From Methylomicrobium sp035916875 (GTDB lineage Bacteria; Pseudomonadota; Gammaproteobacteria; Methylococcales; Methylomonadaceae), in NCBI RefSeq assembly GCF_035916875.1, contig NZ_JAXUHN010000085.1:62001-126000 (forward strand): a stretch of 64,000 nucleotides of DNA, written 5' to 3'. This document shows, piece by piece, positions 1 to 9,344 of the stretch. Numbering within the stretch: position 1 is the first letter of the stretch; each line of letters starts with the position of its first letter. Both the position numbers and the translations under genes were made by a program. A model generated the notes under the pieces. That model worked only from the letters and a program-made list of their open reading frames with translations, was not told the origin of the DNA and searched no databases.

Positions 1-321
1 AATTTGCTTCAGTTGCTCGGGATATAAGGGATGGTTAAGCGTAATGAGGTGATGACCGGATTGTGTCGACCAGGATAGATCATTGTCGATTATATGCCAA
101 TCGGGATTTTTGATAGCTTCGATCGCGGCGGGATTTAGACCCAGGGCAGCCAGAGCGGAGGAAGATTCGGAAAATAATTGCGCCGGGGAGTGCGTTTCCA
201 GCAGATTCAAAAAAGTTCTGCTGCCGACTCCCGGCGCGCGCGACAGCGCAAGCCAATAGGAAAGATCGCAGGATGCGTTTGGCGTAGGACTACTCCGGGG
301 TTTGAACTTTGTCCAGGACAT
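1..321 (-). CDS. dprA: DNA-processing protein DprA (Smf), N-terminal part; cut by window edge
   Basis: DprA binds incoming single-stranded DNA and loads RecA during natural transformation. The reverse strand encodes a DprA-type N-terminus (residues 21-35 read DLSYWLALSRAPGVG, the SAM/HhH-like start of the family) and continues through LNHPLYPEQLKQI, which leads into the Rossmann core lying outside the window. The ATG at 321 overlaps the end of the upstream LysM gene by about 30 bases. No closer ATG exists, so the true start could be a little downstream at a non-ATG codon. The lysM-dprA pair divergent from def-fmt is a common gammaproteobacterial order. Only about 107 codons are visible. Confidence 0.8.
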   Translation of the reverse strand, partial: MSWTKFKPRSSPTPNASCDLSYWLALSRAPGVGSRTFLNLLETHSPAQLFSESSSALAALGLNPAAIEAIKNPDWHIIDNDLSWSTQSGHHLITLNHPLYPEQLKQI

Positions 322-1408
322 GAATATCTTTTTGCGCCTGCATTACCAGAGCATAACTGACTCGCTCGAACGGACGGAACACCATCAGCTTGCCGGCATA
401 CTCGTCAGGCATTTGCACCTCGTCGTTTTTTACTTGGCTATAAGGGTCGCGAGCGATTTTACCGCGCTGATATATCGACAACTCATGGCCGGTTTTAAGA
501 CCGTCGGCAGCGCCTTTGTCGATCACAACTACATTGTAAAGGCCGACTTGCGTAACGCCGTCGAGCACGCCGATGATATTGCCCTTGATGCTTTCCTCGG
601 GCGGCATCGGAAAATAATTCAGCACGACTTCCTGCTCGCTGGTCGGCAAAATCCGGTCGCCGACGTTGATTTCCCGTTTTGCCTTCGTGATCATCAGAGT
701 CGCCGGGTCGCCTGGCTCCAGCAAGGTCAGGTCGGCGATGTATTTCGCTTCGAAACCCAATACTTCCTGGGTGGTCGGATTTTTTAAGGTATCGCCTTCA
801 CGGTAAACCGAATAAGTCAGAGTTTGGGGATTATCAATTGCGCGTACATAAACCTTGTCCCCGTTGCCGACAATCAAATGTTCTCCGGCCAGATCAACTA
901 TATAAGGTGCGGCATTCAATTCGTTTTGGCCGAGCACGCGCGGCAGGGACAGATATTTCTGAATCGCTTCGGCCGGAATCAATTGAATCGCTTTTGCCGT
1001 GGCGGATTCGCGTATGCAGGGTTGCAGCTTGCCTTCCGCCGACGTCGCAAAGCTGGTGCGCCCGCTTTTGATGTCCGCATCGCTGAGTACGCAGGGGCCG
1101 GCGGATGGCGAGACGCCCAAGGTTTCGGTCGGGGAAAAACTCAGCTGCGGCTGCCCATTCACCATCGAAAAATAGACCGTGTCGCCGGGATAGATCAGAT
1201 GCGGATTTCTGATCTGGTTGTTGTAACTCCACAAAAGCGGCCATTGTCCCGGATTCTTTAGAAACTTGCCGGAAATGTCCCACAGCGTGTCGCCAGGAGC
1301 AACCGTATAGCGGTCGGGATGGGAAGGATTCAATTTGACTTCGTCAGCCAGTAGCGCGGAGCAATACACCAATGGAACTATGAATCGAAGAATTGTTCGA
1401 AAAGCCAT
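290..1408 (-). CDS. LysM peptidoglycan-binding domain protein
   Basis: Secreted or periplasmic protein of 372 residues with an N-terminal signal peptide (hydrophobic residues 5-20, cleavage near SALLADE) and one LysM domain at about residues 32-80 (YTVAPGDTLWDISGKFLKNP, then NPHLIYPGDTVYF). The rest is a long beta-rich region of unknown function with no recognisable catalytic domain. LysM binds N-acetylglucosamine polymers, so the protein probably sits on the cell wall. The same architecture is regularly found between dprA and def in Gammaproteobacteria. It is transcribed away from def and overlaps dprA, suggesting a two-gene operon. Confidence 0.85.
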   Translation of the reverse strand: MAFRTILRFIVPLVYCSALLADEVKLNPSHPDRYTVAPGDTLWDISGKFLKNPGQWPLLWSYNNQIRNPHLIYPGDTVYFSMVNGQPQLSFSPTETLGVSPSAGPCVLSDADIKSGRTSFATSAEGKLQPCIRESATAKAIQLIPAEAIQKYLSLPRVLGQNELNAAPYIVDLAGEHLIVGNGDKVYVRAIDNPQTLTYSVYREGDTLKNPTTQEVLGFEAKYIADLTLLEPGDPATLMITKAKREINVGDRILPTSEQEVVLNYFPMPPEESIKGNIIGVLDGVTQVGLYNVVVIDKGAADGLKTGHELSIYQRGKIARDPYSQVKNDEVQMPDEYAGKLMVFRPFERVSYALVMQAQKDIHVLDKVQTPE

Positions 1409-1513
1409 AAATTAAACCTGCCGAGTGTTTTTAAACTGTCTGATTTCAAAGTTTAGATGAATTCATATAGAATTCCAGTATTGACTATTAATCAATCAAG
1501 TGTGGAGAGTTCG

Positions 1514-2026
1514 TTGAGTATTTTAACCATTCTGGAATTTCCGGATGAGAGGTTGCGCAAAAAAGCCGAAAAAGTGCGGACGGTCGATGATTCGATTCGC
1601 AAGTTGGTCGATGATATGCTCGAAACGATGTACGAATCGCGGGGCGTAGGGTTGGCCGCGACGCAAGTGAATGTGCACAAGCGGGTGATCGTGATGGATG
1701 TCAGTGAGGAAAAAAATGCACCGATTTGTCTGATCAATCCCGAGATCGTCGAGAAAGACGGTGTCGAGGAATCCGAGGAAGGTTGTTTGTCGGTACCCGG
1801 TTTTTTTGAAAAGGTTCAGAGGGCCGAACATGTCCGAGTCAGGGCGCTGAACCGCGATGGACAACCTTTCGAACTGGAAGCGAATGACTTGCTAGCGGTT
1901 TGCGTGCAGCATGAGATGGATCACCTGGAGGGTAAATTGTTCGTCGATTATCTGTCGCCGTTGAAGCGCCAGCGTATTAAGAAGAAACTCGAAAAGATGC
2001 ATAAAATGGAAGCCAGCCACGCATGA
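1514..2026 (+). CDS. def: peptide deformylase
   Basis: Removes the formyl group from N-terminal formylmethionine of new proteins; metal-dependent cytoplasmic hydrolase. All three family motifs are present: GVGLAATQV, EGCLSVPG (metal-binding Cys) and QHEMDHLEG (HExxH). I chose the TTG at 1514 because it gives the standard start SILTILEFPDERLR, a 170-residue protein as in E. coli, and a GGAG site 8 bases upstream. An in-frame ATG at 1457 would add 19 residues not typical of the family. Its stop overlaps the fmt start (ATGA), so the two are translationally coupled, fitting their paired role in formyl-Met metabolism. Confidence 0.95.
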   Translation: MSILTILEFPDERLRKKAEKVRTVDDSIRKLVDDMLETMYESRGVGLAATQVNVHKRVIVMDVSEEKNAPICLINPEIVEKDGVEESEEGCLSVPGFFEKVQRAEHVRVRALNRDGQPFELEANDLLAVCVQHEMDHLEGKLFVDYLSPLKRQRIKKKLEKMHKMEASHA

Positions 2027-2946
2027 GGATTATTTTTGCCGGCACGCCCGAATTTGCGGTGCCAACTCTGGAGATGCTGCTGGCTTCCGGGCACGATATT
2101 TGCGCCGTTTATACGCAACCGGACCGGCCCGCGGGACGCGGCCGTAAATTGCATCCAAGCCCGGTCAAGGAAACCGCATTGGTCGCGGGTATTCCGGTGC
2201 TGCAGCCCGAATCGCTGAAATCGGCCGACGCTGTCAGCCAGCTTGCGGCTTTCGAACCCGATCTGCTGGTGGTCGTCGCCTACGGGATGATTCTGCCGCA
2301 AGCGGTGTTGGATGTGCCGAAATACGGCTGCCTGAATATCCATGCCTCGCTCTTGCCGCGCTGGCGCGGCGCCGCGCCGATTCAGCGCGCGCTGATGGCG
2401 GGCGACCCGGAAACCGGCGTGACGATCATGCGCATTGTGTTAAAGCTGGATGCCGGCGACATGCTGCATAAAGAAGTCATCCCGATCGGAGCCGAAGATA
2501 CGGCGGGCGATCTGCATGACAAATTGGCTGCCTTGGGCCCCATAGGGCTCGAAAAAGTCTTGCGGCAAGTCGAGTCCGGCACGGTCAAGCCCGAGCCACA
2601 AGACGAAGCCCTGGTGACTTATGCCGCCAAACTCGAAAAAAGCGAAGCAGCAATCGACTGGACGAAACCGGCGGACAATTTGGACAGGCAGGTGCGCGGG
2701 CTGAACCCCTGGCCGGTTGCGCAAACTCTGTATCATGGAGAAGCGTTGCGCATATGGCGCGCGCAAGCGCTCCCCGAAAGCGCAACAGCCGAGCCCGGCA
2801 GGGTGAACTGCGCGCACAAGCAGATGGACGTGACGACGGGCAACGGTCGATTGCGGCTGCTCGAAGTGCAATTGCCCGGCGGCAAGCGGATACCGGCGCA
2901 GGCGTTTCTGAATGCGCACGACATCGATGGCCAGAAACTGGGTTGA
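2023..2946 (+). CDS. fmt: methionyl-tRNA formyltransferase
   Basis: Formylates the initiator Met-tRNA using 10-formyltetrahydrofolate. The 307-residue protein starts MRIIFAGTPEFAVP and has the formyltransferase signature with catalytic Asn-His-Asp (NIHASLLPRWRGAAPIQ and GVTIM...LDAGDM), followed by the C-terminal OB-like domain beginning near residue 205. Length is normal. It overlaps def by four bases and is followed 6 bases later by rsmB, the classic def-fmt-rsmB operon. Confidence 0.97.
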   Translation: MRIIFAGTPEFAVPTLEMLLASGHDICAVYTQPDRPAGRGRKLHPSPVKETALVAGIPVLQPESLKSADAVSQLAAFEPDLLVVVAYGMILPQAVLDVPKYGCLNIHASLLPRWRGAAPIQRALMAGDPETGVTIMRIVLKLDAGDMLHKEVIPIGAEDTAGDLHDKLAALGPIGLEKVLRQVESGTVKPEPQDEALVTYAAKLEKSEAAIDWTKPADNLDRQVRGLNPWPVAQTLYHGEALRIWRAQALPESATAEPGRVNCAHKQMDVTTGNGRLRLLEVQLPGGKRIPAQAFLNAHDIDGQKLG

Positions 2947-2952
2947 CGCACG

Positions 2953-4239
2953 GTGAATTTACGATTAATTGCAGCCAAAGTGCTGACCCGGGTCGTGGCG
3001 GACGGCCAGTCGTTGACTGCGGCGCTGGAGCAGGCGTTGCAGCCCGTGGAGTCGGCACAGGACCGCGCCTTGGTGCAGGCTTTGTGTTACGGCGTTTGCC
3101 GGCATTATCACCGGCTCGATTTTATTTTGACTCGACTTCTGGAAAAACCGCTGAAGGACATTCACATCCGGCTGCTGATACTGGTGGGGCTTTATCAGCT
3201 CGGCTACATGCGCATCAAGGCGCATGCGGCGGTCTCCGAAACGGTCGGCGCGGCGGGGCGCAAGCCTTGGGCGAAAGGGCTGGTCAATGCGCTGCTCAGG
3301 CGCTACCTCCGAGAAAAGGACGCATGCGAGCAAGCGGCCGACGAGAATCCGTCCGCGCGTTGGAGCCATCCCGACTGGATCATCGATAAAATCCGCCGCG
3401 ACTGGCCCGAACAGGCGGAAGCCTGTCTGCTGGCGAACAACCTGCAACCGCCGCTGGTCTTGCGCGTCAACTTGGCGCGGATTTCCAGACAAGCCTATGG
3501 CGATTTGTTGGCAGCAAGGGGCATGGCGGCCGAAGCGCTCGCGTTTTGTGCCGGCGCGCTGATTCTCGATAAACCCGTGCCGGTTGAATTGCTGCCGGGA
3601 TTTGCCGATGGCCTGGTTTCGGTTCAGGATGCCGCCGCCCAAATGGCGGCCGGCCTGCTCGACGCTCAGCCAGGACAGCGTGTGCTCGACATGTGCGCCG
3701 CGCCGGGCGGTAAAACCGCGCATATTCTGGAAATGCAGCCGCAACTGAAGGAAATGGTTGCGATCGATATCGACAGCGACCGACTGCGACGCGTGCAGGA
3801 CAACTTGCAACGACTGCGGCTACAAGCCAAAACAATCGTTGGCGACGCCTCCAATCCTAGGGATTGGTGGGACGGACAATGGTTCGACCGTATTCTGGTC
3901 GATGCGCCGTGTTCGGCGCTCGGCGTGATTCGCCGCCATCCCGACATCAAATTGCTGCGCCGGGCCGAGGACATCGATGCGCTCAAGGCGCAGCAACGCG
4001 CGATCCTGCATGCCGCCTGGAGTCTGCTGGCGCCGGGCGGACAGTTATTGTACGCCACCTGTTCGGTATTGCAGGAAGAAAACGAGCAGCAGGTGCTGAG
4101 CTTTCTGGCTGGCCGCCCTGATGCAAGCGAACTGCCGATCGCCGCTGCCTGGGGCGTCGCCGGCGCCGTAGGGCGGCAGATTCTCGCCGGCGATGCAGGC
4201 ATGGACGGATTTTATTATGCGCTCCTCCGCAAAGCGTAA
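2953..4239 (+). CDS. rsmB: 16S rRNA (cytosine-967-C5)-methyltransferase RsmB
   Basis: SAM-dependent enzyme methylating C967 of 16S rRNA. 428 residues with an NusB-like RNA-binding N-terminal domain (about 1-140) and a Rossmann methyltransferase domain. The SAM motif is DMCAAPGGKTAHILEM, and the two catalytic Cys motifs are VDAPCSALGVIRRHPD and LLYATCSVLQEENEQQV. The start is GTG at 2953. It lies directly after fmt and runs into the next gene with an overlap of about 23 bases. Confidence 0.96.
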   Translation: MNLRLIAAKVLTRVVADGQSLTAALEQALQPVESAQDRALVQALCYGVCRHYHRLDFILTRLLEKPLKDIHIRLLILVGLYQLGYMRIKAHAAVSETVGAAGRKPWAKGLVNALLRRYLREKDACEQAADENPSARWSHPDWIIDKIRRDWPEQAEACLLANNLQPPLVLRVNLARISRQAYGDLLAARGMAAEALAFCAGALILDKPVPVELLPGFADGLVSVQDAAAQMAAGLLDAQPGQRVLDMCAAPGGKTAHILEMQPQLKEMVAIDIDSDRLRRVQDNLQRLRLQAKTIVGDASNPRDWWDGQWFDRILVDAPCSALGVIRRHPDIKLLRRAEDIDALKAQQRAILHAAWSLLAPGGQLLYATCSVLQEENEQQVLSFLAGRPDASELPIAAAWGVAGAVGRQILAGDAGMDGFYYALLRKA

Positions 4240-4789
4240 GGCAGCTTTGATAATCTTGCTCTGGGGCTGGCTCATGCCGGTGCCGGTGTTCGCGGGCGCT
4301 TATGCCGCGATCGTCAAGGATGCCGAGTTGACCTTGCAGGACGAGGATTATCTGTTGTCGGCGGAGATTCAATACCGGCTCAGTCCGAAAGCGACCGATG
4401 CGCTGAAAAACGGCGTGCCGCTGTTCTGGGCGGTCAATATCAGGATTCAGCGCCAGCGCGATTTTTGGTGGGACGAAACGATCGTCGAAAAAAACCTGCG
4501 TTTCAAGATTCAGTATCAGGCATTGCTTAATGTTTACCGGGTACGCAATGAAGACAGTGGCGAAGGCGGCAATTTTTCTTCGCTGGCCTCGGCGATGGAC
4601 GCCTTATCCTCGATCCGTTATGTGCCGGTCTTGAACAAATCGACGCTGGCCGACGGCGAGCGCTATACCGCTGGGCTGCGTGTGCTTTTTGAGCGCGAGT
4701 TACTGCCTTTGCCATTACGCCCCCTAGCCTATCTGAATCCGCAGTGGTACTTATCCAGCGGTTGGTATTTATGGAATATGAAAAACTAA
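4217..4789 (+). CDS. DUF4390 exported protein upstream of NtrY
   Basis: About 190 residues; function unknown. The ATG at 4217 gives a basic N-terminus followed by a hydrophobic segment ending in VFAGA, a likely signal peptide. The mature part is the DUF4390 type, with conserved FWWDETIV and LNPQWYLSSGWY elements. Genes of this family almost always sit between rsmB and an NtrY-type sensor kinase, as here. It overlaps both neighbours, so it is probably co-expressed with the ntrYX system and may act with the sensor in the envelope. That role is inferred from context only. Confidence 0.85.
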   Translation: MRSSAKRKAALIILLWGWLMPVPVFAGAYAAIVKDAELTLQDEDYLLSAEIQYRLSPKATDALKNGVPLFWAVNIRIQRQRDFWWDETIVEKNLRFKIQYQALLNVYRVRNEDSGEGGNFSSLASAMDALSSIRYVPVLNKSTLADGERYTAGLRVLFERELLPLPLRPLAYLNPQWYLSSGWYLWNMKN

Positions 4790-6912
4790 AACCGCCGGTC
4801 AGCGTTTCGATCCTGGTGCTGTTCGCGCTGATCCTGTTCTCGTTGCAATTGATGAGCACCGCGACGCAGGAGTCGTCCGAACTCAGCGCGATGTATTCCT
4901 GGCTGCTGCTGATCAATGCACTGGGGTCGGTGGTCCTCTTTGTGCTGGTCGTCGCGAATATAGCGGCGTTGACGCGGCGGCTCAAGAAGCGGGAAGCCGG
5001 TTCGAGGCTGACCACTCGCATGTTGTCGTTGTTTGTATTGCAGGCTTTGGCGCCCGCCGCCATCGTATTCTATTTTTCGATGCAATTTTTGCATCAGGGG
5101 ATCGACAGTTGGTTCAATGTCGAAATCGATCGGGCGATGGAAGATGCGCTCGAACTGAGCCAGGCTTCGCTGGATCAACGGATGCACTGGCACTTGATGC
5201 AGACCCAGCAGTTGGCCGAAAAGCTCCAACTCAGTGCGGAAGGTTTCAGCGCGCACGAAATCGAAAATTTCCGCGCGCAATTGGGTGCCGCCGAGATGAC
5301 GCTATTTTCGCGTCAGGGCCGAATCATCGCGTCCAGTAGCGTGAATCCTGCGGATATTTTGCCGAGTATTCCCGATGAGCAAATCTGGCTGCAATTGCGT
5401 CAGAGCGGCGATTACATTGCACTGGCTCCGGTCAGCGAAAACGAATTGATGATTCGCTCGATCGTGACCGTCAAGGGTTTGGACACCTGGTATATCCAGA
5501 CGCTGTTTCCGGTCCCGATGCGGATTGCCGATCTGGCCGATTCGGTCGAATTCGCTTTCGTGCGCTATCAGGAAATGAATTTTCTCAGAGATTCGTTGAA
5601 ACTGACGTTTTCGTTGGCATTGTCGCTGGTGCTGCTGATGAGTTTGCTGGCGGCGATCTGGGTTGCTTTCATCAGCATTCGCCATATCGTTGCGCCGGTC
5701 AAGGAACTGGTCAAGGGCACGCAGGCGGTCGCTTCGGGTCACTACGAGCAGCAATTGCCAGTTACCGCGCAGGATGATTTAGGGTTTCTGGTCGAATCGT
5801 TCAATATCATGACTCAACGCATCTCGGGCGCGCGCGACGAGATCCGTCAGGCCGGCGTCGAGGTTGAAAACCAGCGCGCCTATCTCGAAACGATTCTGGC
5901 CAACCTGACCGCGGGCGTGATCAGCTTCGACTCGGACTATAAAATCCGCACCGCGAATCAGGCTGCTTTCCGGATTTTCCATGTGCATGTGAATCAGTTC
6001 ATTGGCCAGTCGTTGCTGTCGCTGGCTCAGGATCACGCCGAATTAGCCGAGCCATTGAAGTCGATTCAACGTCTGCTTGAGCAAGCCGATGACATTTGGC
6101 AGCAGCGGATTGCCTTTTTGAGTCTGAACGGCCGTCATGAACTGCTCTGCCGGGGCACGCCGATGTATTCGCACGAAGGCATGCGTGTCGGTGCGGTAGT
6201 CGTATTCGACGACGTGACCGATCTGATTCAGGCCCAGAAAAATGCGGCCTGGGGCGAAGTCGCACGGCGCTTGGCTCATGAAATCAAAAACCCGTTGACG
6301 CCGATCCAATTGTCAGCCGAACGCTTACAGCTTAAATTGTCCGCAAAACTGGAAGACGCTGACGCCGATATGTTGCAGCGTTCTACACGTACGATTGTGC
6401 AGCAGGTCGAGGCGATGAAGGAAATGGTCGATGATTTTTCCGAATATGCGAAGACCTCCAAAAAGCAGGCGGTCAACATCGATTTATACGCGCTCGTACA
6501 AGAGGTGCTTGGGCTTTATGCATTGAAATCGGGCATTGTCATACAGGCTGGACAGGACAAAAAGCGGCTTTCCATCAATGGCGATCCCATCAGTATCCGG
6601 CAGGTGTTACATAATCTGCTCAAGAATGCCTTGGAGGCCACCGAGGGTCATGGTCATATCGAAGTCGACATGCAACGGATGCAAAAAAACAACAGCGATT
6701 TCATCGAAATCGGTTTTTTCGACGATGGGCCGGGTATCAAGGAAGAACAAATCGAGCAAATTTTCGAGCCCTATGTTACAACTAAGGCCAAAGGCACCGG
6801 GCTTGGGCTCGCGATCGTCAAAAAAATCATCGAAGAACACGGCGGCGCGATCTGGGTCGACACACGGCGCAGACACGGAGCGGGTTTCATCATCCACTTG
6901 CCAGCAATTTAA
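4771..6912 (+). CDS. ntrY: NtrY-type membrane sensor histidine kinase
   Basis: Inner-membrane sensor kinase of about 713 residues, partner of the NtrX regulator encoded next. From the N-terminus: two transmembrane segments (about 8-30 and 38-60), a third near 85, a periplasmic sensor region, another transmembrane helix about 270-295, a HAMP linker (APVKELVKGTQAVASGHYEQQLP), a PAS domain (about 375-480), an H-box with phospho-acceptor His503 (RRLAHEIKNPLTPIQ), and a HATPase domain with NLLKNALEA, DDGPGI and GTGLGLAIVKKI. I chose ATG 4771 rather than the longer alternative because it gives the compact start MEYEKLKPP. In related bacteria NtrYX senses nitrogen, redox or envelope cues; the signal here is not visible. 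Confidence 0.92.
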   Translation: MEYEKLKPPVSVSILVLFALILFSLQLMSTATQESSELSAMYSWLLLINALGSVVLFVLVVANIAALTRRLKKREAGSRLTTRMLSLFVLQALAPAAIVFYFSMQFLHQGIDSWFNVEIDRAMEDALELSQASLDQRMHWHLMQTQQLAEKLQLSAEGFSAHEIENFRAQLGAAEMTLFSRQGRIIASSSVNPADILPSIPDEQIWLQLRQSGDYIALAPVSENELMIRSIVTVKGLDTWYIQTLFPVPMRIADLADSVEFAFVRYQEMNFLRDSLKLTFSLALSLVLLMSLLAAIWVAFISIRHIVAPVKELVKGTQAVASGHYEQQLPVTAQDDLGFLVESFNIMTQRISGARDEIRQAGVEVENQRAYLETILANLTAGVISFDSDYKIRTANQAAFRIFHVHVNQFIGQSLLSLAQDHAELAEPLKSIQRLLEQADDIWQQRIAFLSLNGRHELLCRGTPMYSHEGMRVGAVVVFDDVTDLIQAQKNAAWGEVARRLAHEIKNPLTPIQLSAERLQLKLSAKLEDADADMLQRSTRTIVQQVEAMKEMVDDFSEYAKTSKKQAVNIDLYALVQEVLGLYALKSGIVIQAGQDKKRLSINGDPISIRQVLHNLLKNALEATEGHGHIEVDMQRMQKNNSDFIEIGFFDDGPGIKEEQIEQIFEPYVTTKAKGTGLGLAIVKKIIEEHGGAIWVDTRRRHGAGFIIHLPAI

Positions 6913-6930
6913 TTTTTCAAGCGAACCGAT

Positions 6931-8292
6931 ATGAACGCAAACAAACCTCGTATTCTCGTCGTGGACGATGAACCGGAAATCAGAAGCTTGGTCGGCGAAA
7001 TTCTCGCGGATGAAGGTTATGAAGTCGCCATGGCGGACAACGCCAGCGCGGCCAGGGAATTGAAAAAAGATCAAAACCCGAGCCTGATATTACTCGATAT
7101 CTGGATGCCGGATACTGACGGCATCACGCTGCTGAAAGAATGGGTTGCCGAGGATGCGATGCTGTGCCCGGTTGTGATGATGTCCGGCCATGGGTCGGTG
7201 GAAACGGCGGTCGAGGCAACGCGTCTCGGCGCCTATGATTTTCTCGAAAAGCCGTTATCGCTGGCTAAGCTATTGCTGATCGTCGGCCGCGCACTCGAAA
7301 CGAGTAATCTGCAAAAAGAAAATGCCGGGCTCAGGCAGCAATTGCTCGCCGATATCGAACCGGTCGGCAAAAGCGCCTCGATCGCCAGGATCAAGGATCA
7401 AATCAAGCGTCTCGCTCAGCATGACGCGCGGGTTTTGTTTGTCGGCGAGGCAGGTGTCGGCAAGGAATTGCTCGCGCGCTACCTGCATCATAACAGCCCG
7501 CGCCGGGATGGACCGTTTGTCGATGTTGCGGTCGGTAGTATCTCGCCGGAAAACTCGGCTGTCGAATTTTTCGGCAAGGAAGGCTCGGGCAAGGTCAACC
7601 CGGGTCTGTTGGAGCGCGCGAATCGGGGTACATTGTTTTTGGGCGAAATCGGCGGCATGGACAAAGAAACGCAATTGCGGTTGCTCAGCGCGCTCGAATC
7701 GAGCTCGTTCCTGCGCGTCGGCGGCAGCGAAGCCGTGCGCGTCGATGTGAAGGTGCTCGCCTCGACGCGGATTCCTTTGGACGAGGAAGTCAAGGCAGGG
7801 CGATTCCGGCAGGATTTGTACTATTTGTTGAACGAAGTGTCTTTATCTATTCCGCCGCTGCGTGAGCACAGCGAAGATGTGCCGAGCTTGCTGAATTTTT
7901 ATGTCGACTATTTCGTTAAGCATGAAAATCTGCCGTTCCGTAGGTTTTCGATGGCGGCGCAGAATTTCCTTCGCAACTACAGTTGGCGCGGCAATGTAAG
8001 GGAGCTGAAGAATCTGGTGCAGCGCCTGATGATTCTCGGAGTTGGCGAAGACATCGAGCTGGAAGAGGTCAAGTCGGCCTTGGGCGCCGTGATCAACGAT
8101 GTCGCCGCGCCTTCGTCGGTTCCGGATTTTTTCAATCTGCCATTGAAAGATGCGCGCGATCAATTTGAAAAGGCCTATTTGGAATATCATTTCGAAAGAA
8201 CCGGCGGCAGTGTTGCTAAATTATCTGCGATCGTGGGGATGGAGCGTACCCATTTATACCGTAAACTGCATTCGCTGAATATCAAGCTATAA
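6931..8292 (+). CDS. ntrX: NtrX-type response regulator with degenerate sigma-54 activator core
   Basis: 453-residue regulator: receiver domain (1-120, phospho-acceptor Asp56 in LLDIWMPDTDG), AAA+ domain (about 145-370) and C-terminal Fis-type HTH (SVAKLSAIVGMERTHLYRKL). Walker A is kept (GEAGVGKE, 172-179). The GAFTGA loop that contacts sigma-54 is absent: the stretch reads VEFFGKEGSGKVNPG at 211-225. Walker B reads GTLFLGEIGG, with Gly238 where family members carry Asp. So it probably binds DNA but does not work as an ordinary ATP-driven sigma-54 activator. It lies 18 bases after ntrY, in the same operon. Confidence 0.92.
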   Translation: MNANKPRILVVDDEPEIRSLVGEILADEGYEVAMADNASAARELKKDQNPSLILLDIWMPDTDGITLLKEWVAEDAMLCPVVMMSGHGSVETAVEATRLGAYDFLEKPLSLAKLLLIVGRALETSNLQKENAGLRQQLLADIEPVGKSASIARIKDQIKRLAQHDARVLFVGEAGVGKELLARYLHHNSPRRDGPFVDVAVGSISPENSAVEFFGKEGSGKVNPGLLERANRGTLFLGEIGGMDKETQLRLLSALESSSFLRVGGSEAVRVDVKVLASTRIPLDEEVKAGRFRQDLYYLLNEVSLSIPPLREHSEDVPSLLNFYVDYFVKHENLPFRRFSMAAQNFLRNYSWRGNVRELKNLVQRLMILGVGEDIELEEVKSALGAVINDVAAPSSVPDFFNLPLKDARDQFEKAYLEYHFERTGGSVAKLSAIVGMERTHLYRKLHSLNIKL

Positions 8293-8439
8293 TCTTTCGG
8301 CAGTCTGAATCAATATCATCATGCGGAATACGACTCATTGTTAATGAGTAGATATATTGAAATGGGGGGCTGTCAACTTATATGGGTATCTACGGATGTT
8401 CGAATGCCTCAACGATTAGGCATTAGCGATCGAGAATGA

Positions 8440-9325
8440 GATGTGATTACTCAATTCTTTCGGCACAAAAACAGGTGCGTATTCGCAGGCAAGGACAATG
8501 TCGCCGGTTTTGAGTTGCTGTGTTGTGGATTCTTCGCGGCGGGATGCCTTGGCGAATGTTGCCAGAATCATTCGGTCGATGGAATTCCATATTCAAGCGT
8601 TTTGCTCGGTGGTGCGAGTATGTTGTTTGGGAGGTCATGCACAAAGGCTGTTACAGTTTCATGATTTACAAGCGGTTTTCATCGATTCCACAGTCAATCG
8701 AGCACATCCTTGCGCGGCAGGCGCTGCCAAAAGCAACGCCGAGGATGAAGCGTTGGGGCGGTCTCGGGGCGGTTTCAGCGCCAAAGTGCACACGATTACT
8801 GACGCGCTGGGTAATCCGCTTGATTTTGTATTGACCGGCGGGCAAACCAGTGACACAGATCAGGCCGAAGCTTTGCTAAGAAGGACGCCAGCCGACGCGG
8901 AGTCATTTGTCGGGGATAAAGGATGCGATGCTGATACCCTGGTCCAAGCTATCAAAGACCGGGGCATGACACCCCGGATCCCATCCCGTGGTAATCGTCT
9001 AGAAGCCCGTGAATGCGATTGGCATGTGTATAAAGAACGCCATTTGATAGAGTGCTTTTTTAATAAAATCAAACACTACCGCAGGGTATTTTCTCGCCAT
9101 GAAAAACGAGCTCGTAACTATAGGGGATTTTTGCGCTCTTATTTGGCTGCGCTAATTATGTCAACGGAACCTAGTATTACGCTTTCCGTGCTCCATCAAG
9201 ACCAAAGATTACAGATGCACGGGCTTGCCGAAAGGAATTTCGATTTACGATATTTATCTGGGTGCCGCCGAATCTGCCGAACTTCTGGTTCGGTCACGGT
9301 ATCTGACCAAAAAGAGAGGCAATAA
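8440..9325 (+). pseudogene. decayed IS5-family (IS427-like) transposase
   Basis: Remnant of an insertion-sequence transposase split over two frames. The N-terminal half is in one frame from about 8454 and holds an in-frame TGA at 8511-8513, just before the conserved VLWILRGGMPWRMLPESFG. Near 8640-8675 the reading moves to another frame, which carries VFIDSTVNRAHPCAAGA, EALGRSRGGFSAKVH, FVGDKGCD and the DDE-family C-terminus LIECFFNKIKHYRRV. Transposase similarity ends near 9160; the frame then runs on to 9325 with no family match. I could not find a matched pair of terminal inverted repeats. IS427-group elements can use frameshifting, but the internal stop makes this copy inactive as it stands. 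Confidence 0.8.
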
Positions 9326-9344
9326 CCCCGGTGTGCTTTGTTTT

